Shown here: piece by piece, positions 35,568 through 42,976 of the stretch
Layout of the letters: each line of letters begins with the position of its first letter
How positions within the stretch are numbered: position 1 is the first letter of the stretch
Assembly (NCBI RefSeq): GCF_008085905.1
Contig: NZ_VSFF01000004.1
Span: 124,001 to 188,000 of the forward strand
From: Actinomadura syzygii
Lineage (GTDB): Bacteria > Actinomycetota > Actinomycetes > Streptosporangiales > Streptosporangiaceae
Length of the DNA: 64,000 bases
Direction: 5' to 3'
Translations under genes and position numbers: made by a program
Notes under the pieces: model-generated
The model's database searches: none
Told to the model about the DNA's origin: nothing
What the model saw: the letters and a program-made list of their open reading frames with translations, nothing else

Positions 35568-36356
35568 TCACGACTGGACGGCCGGGGTCCGATCACGCCG
35601 GGAGACGGTCAGGTAGATGACCAGGGCGCAGATGAGGGCCAGGAAGAGTCCGCTGGTCACGGTGGTGCCCAGGCCGAGCCCGCCGTCCTCGCGCGCCTGG
35701 GAGAGGTAGTCGCCGATCGACGCGCCCAGTGGCCGGGTCAGGACGTAGGCGATCCAGAACGCGGTGATCGCGTGCAGACCGACCACGAGACGCGCGCCGG
35801 CCACGACCGCGATCAGGGCGCCGAACAGCACCACCGACAGCGGGTATCCGACGTCGAGCCGTTCCGCGACGAGATCGCCCGCGGCGGTGCCGAGCGCGAA
35901 GGTGAACAGGACGGCCGCCCAGTAGAAGGCTTCGCGGCGGGTGGTGAGGATGGTGTGGATGGACAGCGTCCGCTCGACCGCGTACCAGAGCGCGAAAGTC
36001 CCCGCGAGGACGAGGGTGAAGATCGTTGTGGTGGCTTCGAGCGGAACGCCCAGACCATCGGTCAGTTCGTCGGTGATGAGGGTGCCGACGATGCTGATCA
36101 GTACGACGCTCACCCAATAGATGCCCGCCACATATGCGCGGAGTCGGAACTGCACCACCAGGACCGTCCCCAGCAGGACGCTCATCACCAGTGCCGTCCT
36201 GGTGAGCCCGAGACCGACGGTGTCGTTGAGAAAATCGGCGGCCGTCTCCCCGACGGTGGTGCACAGGACCTTGATGACCCAGAAGTAGATCGTGACTTCT
36301 GGGACCTTGTTCAGCTTGGGGCGCGTCAGCGCCGTTTGTCGTGTGCTGGTCGTCAT
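35568..36356 (-). CDS. Multi-pass membrane protein, COG4705-like
   Basis: ATG at 36356 (36368 is possible) gives 262 residues. KLNKVPEVTIYFWVIKVLCT then TTVGETAADFLND and LGLTRTALV fit COG4705-type membrane-anchored proteins, with the KVPE and ETAADF stretches seen twice in weaker form (TTRREAFYWAAVLFTFALG, AAGDLV). Eight or so hydrophobic segments are present. It heads an operon with a response regulator and histidine kinase, a recurring actinobacterial arrangement, so it may be regulated by, or signal to, that system. The biochemical function is unknown. Confidence 0.8.
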   Translation of the reverse strand: MTTSTRQTALTRPKLNKVPEVTIYFWVIKVLCTTVGETAADFLNDTVGLGLTRTALVMSVLLGTVLVVQFRLRAYVAGIYWVSVVLISIVGTLITDELTDGLGVPLEATTTIFTLVLAGTFALWYAVERTLSIHTILTTRREAFYWAAVLFTFALGTAAGDLVAERLDVGYPLSVVLFGALIAVVAGARLVVGLHAITAFWIAYVLTRPLGASIGDYLSQAREDGGLGLGTTVTSGLFLALICALVIYLTVSRRDRTPAVQS

Positions 36357-36404
36357 GAGGGCGAGCATCGCAAGAGTTATCTGAAAACGACCTGAACACC
36401 GTCG

Positions 36405-36701
36405 CCTGATCCGCCGACTCGACGAGCTGGACCAGTCCGAACCGGACCTGGCCGCCCTCACTCCCACAGCCGAGCTGATCAACTCGCTCATCACGGGCGC
36501 ACCGTCCGCTTCGGACACCGGCTCCGCGACGATCCTCGCCCAGCCGGCCGGTCTCGGCGCCCGCATACTCGGCTGCGTCGGCATGCTCACCGACCGACTC
36601 GCGGCGAGCCCTGGATCGGGCTGGGGGCGGTCGGTGAACGCGATGCCCTCGACGTCATCGCACGGGGCTGGCCACCGAGCGACGGCAGGGCGGCGGCGTA
36701 G
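36405..36701 (+). pseudogene. Remnant of an unknown gene (two frames)
   Basis: A plus frame reads LDELDQSEPDLAALTPTAEL then INSLITGAPSA ... and GLGARILGCVGMLTDRLAAS; near 36610 the coding character shifts to the next frame with PWIGLGAVGERDALDVIARG and stops at 36699. No start is present and the family is not recognised. It looks like the 3' part of a broken gene. Confidence 0.35.
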
Positions 36702-36772
36702 ATGCATCTTCACCGCGCTGCCCGCTGGCCTGGACGGCATATCGGGTGCGGGCGGACGGCCACGCTGGCAGC

Positions 36773-36990
36773 GGGTGGCCACCACGTTCCATGCCGTGGT
36801 CACAGCCAGGGACGAGACGAACAAGGTTCCGGTGACGAGTGTGATGGCACCGCCCGCGGCGACGTCGTAGCGGGTGGAGATCTGCACGCCGATCAGCCAG
36901 CTGGCTGCGCCTGCGCCTGCGGCCAGGGCGGTGGCGGTCATGGCGGGGATGTTGTGGTTCCCCAGGCGGGCGACCACCGGGGCGAGGCTC
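36773..36990 (-). pseudogene. Remnant of a metal-type ABC (ABC-3) permease C-terminus
   Basis: On the minus strand residues reading PAMTATALAAGAGAASWLIG then VQISTRYDVAAGGAITLVTG and TLFVSSL match the last two helices of zinc/manganese ABC-3 permeases, which end in a similar YxLDVAxGATIVLV stretch, as I recall that family. Nothing upstream or downstream continues the gene, so this is a decayed fragment. Confidence 0.45.
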
Positions 36991-37115
36991 CGTACGCCCG
37001 GAACGCGGCACGACCAGACCAATGCGATGCGGAACGCGCGGTTCCTTGCATGGCCGGACGCGGCCGAACAACTGGTTCTGCTGGTGGTGAAGCGGTACCG
37101 CGCGGAGAACCTCCG

Positions 37116-37131
37116 TAGCGTGCACGGTGTG
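37116..37131 (+). promoter_or_regulatory. Shared promoter-like TAGCGT and GTG start of the repeat NTPases
   Basis: TAGCGT (37116-37121) lies 7 bases before GTG at 37129. The broken relative at 49.8 kb has the same TAGCGT (49811-49816), 6 bases before its GTG at 49823, inside a wider conserved upstream block (CTCCGTAGCGTGCA). A -10 element directly before the start codon would fit a leaderless message, common in actinobacteria. No ribosome site is visible. Confidence 0.45.
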
Positions 37132-39351
37132 GGAAGCAATCCTCCGGGCGAGCCGTCCAACCTGCATGAGCCCGGGTCCGGGGTCCGGCAGGCGGTGGCC
37201 GCCGACCAGGACGCCTACACTGCGGGCCGGGACCAATACGTCATCAACTTCGGCTGGCAGAGCGAGGCATCCTGCGCACAGCCGCATGGGCGGATCATCG
37301 GTGAGCTGGGCGAGCAGGACGCGCTCGCGTTAGAGGTGCACCAGGCGTTCGAGGCGAGCACGGCGAGCATGTCCGGGCAGGTGCCGGTGCTGCCGGTGTA
37401 CCTGCCCCGACCAGGGTTCGACGACCGGTTGCGCGCCGCCGTCGCGGGCGCGGCGCACGGCAGCCGCATGGTGGTGGTGGTCGGGGATTCTTCGACGGGT
37501 AAGACGCGGGCGTGCTGGGAGGCGATCCGCGCCGAACTGCCCGACTGGCGGATCTGGCACCCCCTCGCCCCCGAACGACCGCTCGCAATGGCCGAGGCGG
37601 TCCGCGCCGGACGAGTCGCTCCGCACACGGTGATCTGGCTGAACGAGGCCCAGTTCTACCTGCAACCCGCAAGCGGAGAACAGGTCGCGGCCGAGGTGCA
37701 GGCGCTGCTGGCCGACCCGTCGCGCGGGCCGGTGCTGGTGCTGGGATCGATGTGGCCCGGATTCGGTGCTGCGCTGACCGCCGTTCCCGAGGACCCTTCG
37801 GCACCGGATCCGCACCAAGCCGCGCGGGTGCTGCTCGACCAGGCCGAGTACATCACCGCCCCGCCGGAGTTCACCGCCGTGCAACTCGCCAGCTTGGCCG
37901 CCACCATCTCCACCGACCCGCGCCTGCGCGCCGCTGCCAAGCAGGCGCACAGCGGCCGGATCACCCAGGAACTGGCTGGCGCCCCCGAACTGCTACGCCG
38001 CTACGAGCAGGCGAGCCCGGCGGCTCGGGCGGTGCTGTGGGCGGCGATGGACGCCCGCCGCCTGGGCCACAGCTTGTTGCTGTCCGAATCGCTGCTGCGC
38101 GGCGCCGCGCCCGGCTATCTCGACGACCACGAGTGGAACCAGGTCGGCGGCACCCCTTGGTACACCGACGCCTTGGACGAGCTCACCACCCAGCATCGGC
38201 GGCTGCCCGGCCCGCTGGTCGAGCACCGACCCCGCCCCGGTGAGTCGCGCCCATCCCAACGGCTGTACCGGCTGGCCGACTACCTTGAACAGCACGCCCG
38301 CACCGAACGCGCCCGCCTCTGCCCTCCAGCGACCTTCTGGACCGCGGCCGCCGACCACGCCCAAACCCCCGAGGACCTTACCGCCCTTGGGAAGCAGGCC
38401 ATGGACAGAGGCCGCTACCGCCACGCCGACCGCCTCTACCGGCGGGCCGTCGACGCCGGGGACACCTCCGCGCTGCTGTACCTGATCCGGCTGCGGGACC
38501 AGGCCGGTGACCATCAGGGCCTCAGACGGCTCTTTCAGCAGGCCGCCGACGCCGGGCACGCCGACACGCTGATGTTGACCGCGCGGCTCCGGGAGGAGGC
38601 CGGTGACCACCAGGACGCCGAATGGCTCGCCCAGCGCGCCGCCGACGCCGGGCGCCCCGACACGTTGACGACCCTGGCCTGGCTGCGGGAGATGGCCGGT
38701 GACCTCCAGGACGCTGAACGGCTCTACCGACAGGCCGCCGACGCCGGGGACACCTCCGCGCTGACGAATCTAGCCTGGCTGCGGGAGATGGCCGGTGACC
38801 TCCAGGACGCTGAACGGCTCTACCGACAGGCCGCCGACGCCGGGGACACCTCCGCGCTGACGAATCTAGCCTGGCTACGGGAGCAGGCCGGTGACCTCCA
38901 CAGCGCCGAACGGCTCTACCGGCAGGCCAGCAACGCCGGGCAGACCGACGCGCTGGTGGACCTGGCCCGGGTGCGGGAGAAGGCCGGTGACTACCAGCGA
39001 GCCGAACAACTCGCTCAGCAGGCCACCGACGCCGGATACCCCGACGCGCTGATAGACATAGCCTGGTTGCGGTTCAGGGCCGGGGACCTCCACAGCGCCG
39101 AACGGCTCTACCGGCAGGCCAGCAACGCCGGGCAGACCGACGCGCTGCTTCATGTGGCCCGGCTGCGGGACCGGGCCGACGACCACCAGGGCGCTGAACA
39201 GTTCTACCGGCAGGCCGCCGACGCCGGGGACACCAGCGCGCTGTCGTACCTGGCGAAGCTGCGGGAGCAGGCCGGCGACCCTGACGGCGCCGACCAACTT
39301 CGCCGCTTCGGCCTGACCGCCGCCGGAGATGTCGAGGACCCCTGGACCTAG
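37129..39351 (+). CDS. P-loop NTPase with TPR/Sel1-like repeats (repeat-NTPase paralogue 2)
   Basis: The GTG at 37129 is chosen from the leaderless-type promoter shared with the broken copy; the frame is open upstream to 36874. The 740-residue protein begins with DAYTAGRDQYVIN (residues 28-40), then a helical GELGEQDALALEVHQAF, then the NTPase: GDSSTGKTRACW (119-130), TVIWLNEAQFYL (167-178), LVLGSMWPGF. After a linker with RLYRLADYLEQHART come about ten repeats of near 32 residues (LAWLREMAGDLQDAERLYRQ ...) to the end. Two neighbouring repeats are identical in DNA (38677-38868). The layout resembles STAND sensors with repeat-type ligand binding; no effector domain or membrane segment is seen. 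Function unknown. Confidence 0.8.
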   Translation: MGSNPPGEPSNLHEPGSGVRQAVAADQDAYTAGRDQYVINFGWQSEASCAQPHGRIIGELGEQDALALEVHQAFEASTASMSGQVPVLPVYLPRPGFDDRLRAAVAGAAHGSRMVVVVGDSSTGKTRACWEAIRAELPDWRIWHPLAPERPLAMAEAVRAGRVAPHTVIWLNEAQFYLQPASGEQVAAEVQALLADPSRGPVLVLGSMWPGFGAALTAVPEDPSAPDPHQAARVLLDQAEYITAPPEFTAVQLASLAATISTDPRLRAAAKQAHSGRITQELAGAPELLRRYEQASPAARAVLWAAMDARRLGHSLLLSESLLRGAAPGYLDDHEWNQVGGTPWYTDALDELTTQHRRLPGPLVEHRPRPGESRPSQRLYRLADYLEQHARTERARLCPPATFWTAAADHAQTPEDLTALGKQAMDRGRYRHADRLYRRAVDAGDTSALLYLIRLRDQAGDHQGLRRLFQQAADAGHADTLMLTARLREEAGDHQDAEWLAQRAADAGRPDTLTTLAWLREMAGDLQDAERLYRQAADAGDTSALTNLAWLREMAGDLQDAERLYRQAADAGDTSALTNLAWLREQAGDLHSAERLYRQASNAGQTDALVDLARVREKAGDYQRAEQLAQQATDAGYPDALIDIAWLRFRAGDLHSAERLYRQASNAGQTDALLHVARLRDRADDHQGAEQFYRQAADAGDTSALSYLAKLREQAGDPDGADQLRRFGLTAAGDVEDPWT
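38677..38868 (+). repeat. Two identical 96-bp tandem repeats inside the NTPase gene
   Basis: Bases 38677-38772 and 38773-38868 are the same apart from their outer edges, each encoding one 32-residue repeat (LREMAGDLQDAERLYRQAAD ...). The other repeats of the gene differ by many bases, so this duplication is recent. It shows the repeat number can change. Confidence 0.8.
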
Positions 39352-39460
39352 CGGCCAGTTTCAGGGTCGGCCCCAAGCACCGCGACCAGCCGGGAGCACG
39401 CTTAGCCATGACGCTGCTTCCACCCCGCCGGACGTGCCCGCCGCGGCGACGCCGCGCGAA

Positions 39461-39499
39461 GGCCCCGGACGAGCGACCTTCACCGCCACGTCCGGGGCC
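39461..39499. terminator. Hairpin downstream of the repeat NTPase
   Basis: GGCCCCGGACG (39461-39471) and CGTCCGGGGCC (39489-39499) form an 11-bp stem around a 17-base loop, 110 bases after the NTPase stop. A GC-only terminator is likely. Confidence 0.55.
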
Positions 39500-39717
39500 C
39501 GGAAAGCGGTGGAGCCGGAACGCTTCACGTGCCGGCTCCAGGCATGTACCGAACCTTCACCGGGGGTCCACGAGAACCGGGCCGTGATGGCACGGAGATG
39601 GCACAAAAGGCGCCTTCCCACGCCCAACCAGACCCCCGCAGACCCCACGAAGGACGGCCGCAGAGCCACACTGACCTCGCCAAACCAACGAGCGCCAAAC
39701 CCGGCCCCACGAAGGTC

Positions 39718-39780
39718 ACCGCTCTCCTAAAGCGGTTTAGGTACCCGCCTTTCCGAGTTCGAGTCCCCAGGCCTCCGCCA
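39718..39780 (+). other. tRNA-Arg(CCT)-like 3' part, probable attachment-site scar
   Basis: CCGCT-CTCCTAA-AGCGG is a perfect anticodon stem with loop CTCCTAA (anticodon CCT, T at position 33), followed by GAGTTCGAGTCCCC as a T-loop region and GCCTCCGCCA as acceptor end with CCA. The 5' acceptor and D-arm are missing and the T-stem is imperfect. Many actinomycete elements integrate at the anticodon-to-3' half of tRNA-Arg(CCT), so this is most simply the duplicated 3' half left at one element end. A covariance-model search would test whether any complete tRNA exists. Confidence 0.45.
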
Positions 39781-39979
39781 CTCCCAGGTCACCGGTTCCG
39801 GGTGTCGAGGTCGTCGGGCGATGGGGCCAAATGCGGGGGCGGCTGCTCAGGAACGTCCAGCGGTTGGTGCTGGGCTGCTTCGTCCTCCGTCCCAGCCGCC
39901 TCATATGCTCTGACCGGACCCGACCGGCAATAGAACAACTCCGAGCCGGGTTCTCTGAACCAAGCGTGATTTCTCTGGG

Positions 39980-40513
39980 TTAGCTGCCGATGCTCGGCGG
40001 TGGAGCCTGCGGATTTGGGCGCGTCCCCCGGAGGCGGGGTGGATTTGCTGCTCCGACATCCTCGGCGAGCTGGCGTCGGAGTTCGCCAGCGAGTTCACGC
40101 AGCCCCTCCGATTCTCTGACTGAGCGGGGAGAGTCGCTTGCACTCTCGCCCCCACCCGCACTTGGATATGCTGTTTCCGCGAGCAGGTTAAGTAAGCGCA
40201 TGTATTTGTCTTTTGCTGCCGGGGTGAGGAACATTCCCCCTGCCTGTTCCCCGAAATACCAGTCGTGGAATCTTCGCATGTAGTGCGTCAGGTCACTTCT
40301 TTTTGGCTCGTCCTCCATCGGAGGCCAATAGCGAGGCAGGCATTCGGAAACGTGAAATAGGGCTTGATAGCGCTCCAGTCTCTTTGCTTGCAGTGCCTGG
40401 TCATATGAGTGCTCAAGGGTGAGCCTAAGGCTGGAGCGTGTCGTGACGTAGGTGCCGATACCTCCGGTAAGGGCACCGAGGATCGCGCCGACAAGCCCAA
40501 TGAACAGGGTCAA
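39980..40513 (-). CDS. Small membrane-anchored hypothetical protein
   Basis: ATG at 40513; 177 residues. The N-terminal TLFIGLVGAILGALTGGIGT is a membrane anchor with GxxxG spacing, followed by a helical cytoplasmic part (LEHSYDQALQAKRLERYQAL, LTHYMRRFHDWYFGEQAGGM) and a helix with paired heptads (ELAGELRRQLAEDV). The tail is proline-rich. Anchored proteins with such a helix of Arg/Gln and a long soluble region occur in defence islands, but I do not recognise the family. Confidence 0.65.
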   Translation of the reverse strand: MTLFIGLVGAILGALTGGIGTYVTTRSSLRLTLEHSYDQALQAKRLERYQALFHVSECLPRYWPPMEDEPKRSDLTHYMRRFHDWYFGEQAGGMFLTPAAKDKYMRLLNLLAETAYPSAGGGESASDSPRSVRESEGLRELAGELRRQLAEDVGAANPPRLRGTRPNPQAPPPSIGS

Positions 40514-41271
40514 GAAGGTCCTCCCCGTGTCGTTGTGCTAGTCATCGTGGTTGATCCGGCGGTGGGTGGCTATTGCTCTTGTGGGTAGATTTGCATGCCA
40601 AGGGCTGTTGAGGCGCAGACTGGCGGCCGATTGGAGTGAGCTTCCTTTTCGAAGTCAACCTCGGTCTCGGCAACCAACTGGTGCGTCTGGGAGATCGGAC
40701 TTCTAACGCCGCCCACCGGCTTCCCCGCGCATCTCGGAACGGCAGACGCGCCATAGTCGCGCATGGCAGAGTAGGAGATCTCCCTTCCACCTCATGGCCA
40801 GTCCCCAGCCGGTCGAAGATTTACCTGTCTGTATGCCGCTGGCTGCGCGGTGCGCCGGTTCCGTCACAGCATCTGTCGATCATCGGGTTGCACCGATGCA
40901 GTCGGGACCGGCGCGGCGGTATGCCTTACGCGGCTCGCATTGCGCACCGCTGGCTGGTCGCGCACCGCCATGGCCCGCCTTCGGCACCCCGGGGGCCGGG
41001 GACCGGTCGGAATCAAAGGGAGACACCATTCCTGAGGAGTAGTGACCGCGTCGGACGGCAGAACTTGATCTCCGCGGGCATGCCTGTCCCCCACCTCATC
41101 CGCCCCAGGATCACGATCGCCCGGACTGACGGCCCAGCGGGCTGAGGGTGCCCGACGTGCATGTGGGCACCGGGCATTTGACTGGGCGGCCGGAGGTGGC
41201 CGCCAAGGTGCTGGTCACGATTCGTACGAGTTCCCGGCACTGCGGCACACCGTGGCCGGACGATGGTGAGC
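40514..41271. other. Non-coding stretch
   Basis: No gene, repeat or terminator is supported between the membrane-anchored gene and the broken NACHT gene. Open frames here show no recognisable protein features. Confidence 0.4.
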
Positions 41272-42760
41272 ATGCGAAGGCGCGGCGGTCTATGGCGTGG
41301 GGTGGTCGTGGCCACCGGGCTGGTGGTGGTGGCCGGGCTGCTGGTGTGGATGCTCGCCGCCTGGCGCGGCAAGGGAGGGTTGCAAACCTCGGCGAACGTG
41401 GCGCAGCTGGTCGGGGTGTGCTGGCCGTCCCGGCAGTGGTGATCGGCCTGGTGGCGTGGTGGTGGCGGCAGCGGGGCCCCGTCCCGGTCACCGACGGCGA
41501 CACGCTGGCCGAGGCCAGGGACGCGCTGGCGGCGATGGTCGCCGCGCAGTGGCGGGAGGAGGCCCGGATCCGCGAGTTTGACGACCCGGCCCCGATCCCG
41601 GTGCGCTGGGAACTCACGGCCGACCCGCGGATCATGGACCATCCCGCGCATATCACCGCCGCCGGAGTCCTGACCTGGACGGGCACCGCAGACCAAATCG
41701 GCGAGATGGCCGGGCGGTTCCGGGCGCTGCGGCGCCGCCGCCTGGTCATCGTCGGCGGGCCAGGGTCGGGCAAGACCACCCTGGCCGTGCAACTGGTCCG
41801 CGAACTGCTCGACCACCTGACCCAAGTGACCCGGTCCCGGTGCTGGTCTCGATCGCCAACTGGGACACCGAACGTCTCCCACGGCTGCAGGGCTGGCTCG
41901 CCGCCCGCCTCACCGACATCTACCCCGCGCTGCGGGCATCGCGATACGGGCCGGACGCGCCCGAGGTACTGGTGCAGCGCGGTCACATTCTGCCCGTGCT
42001 GGACGGGCTCGACGAGATCCCCGCCCAAGGCCGCACCGCTGTGATCGCCGCGCTGAACGGGTCGCCTGCCGATAGCGACCAGGTCATCCTCACCAGCCGC
42101 ACCGGCGAGCTCACCGACGCCGCCCTCGCCCGCGACGTGCTGGCCTCCGCCGCCGTCATTCAGCCCCAACCCCTCGCCCCCGGAACCGCTGCCGACTACC
42201 TGGCCTCCTGCCTGCCACCGGTACCGCCGCCCGACTGGGCCAGCACCCTGCGACAGATCCGCGATGGCGGTGCCCCGCACCTGACCGACGTCGTCTCCAC
42301 CCCGTTGGGGTTGTGGCCTGTGCACCACCCACATCACCACCCGCACTGACCCACTGCCTTCACCGCCTCCACGCGGTTCCCCACTCCGCGCCACCTGCAG
42401 ACATACCTGTTCGACAAGCTCGTCGCCGCCCCCATCAACAATCGCCTACCCAGCATCGACCCCGCCGACCTGTTCCGCCCCCGCCATCGACACGACCCCC
42501 ACCAAGCCACCCGCTGGCTCGGCTACCTCGCCACCTCCTGGACACCGTCCCCCCGAGACCTGGCCTGGTGGCGACTGGCCGCCATCAGCCACACCCCCAT
42601 CAGCCGCCTCGCCAGACTCGCCTTCGGGATCGCGTTCGGCCTCATCTTCGGGATCGCGTTCGGACTCGTCTTCGCGATCGGAACCGGGATCGGGATCGGG
42701 ATCGGCGCTCACGAGTGGGCTCAGGAAACGCCGCTTGGTCGCTGCAGCAATCCGTTTTCC
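41272..42760 (+). pseudogene. Broken membrane NACHT-family NTPase
   Basis: ATG at 41272 opens with a membrane helix (VVVATGLVVVAGLLVWMLAA). Near 41420 the frame changes to AVVIGLVAWWWRQRG and ALAAMVAAQWREEARIREFD; it then carries the NTPase: RRLVIVGGPGSGKTTLAVQL. Near 41835 it shifts again to VLVSIANWDTERLPRLQGW, VLDGLDEIPAQGRT (Walker B) and VILTSRTGEL. Near 42315 it shifts again, and the last part in yet another frame has LATSWTPSPRDLAWWRLAAI and a Gly-rich FGIAFGLIFGIAFGLVF membrane stretch. Order and motifs match actinobacterial NACHT proteins with C-terminal membrane regions. At least three frameshifts mean it is dead. Confidence 0.8.
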
Positions 42761-42976
42761 TCCGGCGTGCCACCGCCCTCACTTCGGCCCTGTCGACCAG
42801 CACCACGATGCCTATTGGCGTGTCATCCTGCCCACCCGTGCATCCGCCCCATCGATACCAGGTTGATTAAGTTCGCATGCCCCCAATACCGATTGTGTTA
42901 TCCATATTCGAGACCGCAAGACAAGGGGTCGAGCTTCACAAGGGGACTGAGGAGGCGTCTTGGGGCAGAGGGGGCG

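Noticed and set aside
42600..42720. Short FGIAFGL/GIGIGIG repeats as a possible minisatellite
   Set aside because: They encode the Gly-rich membrane stretch of the broken NACHT gene and are explained by it.
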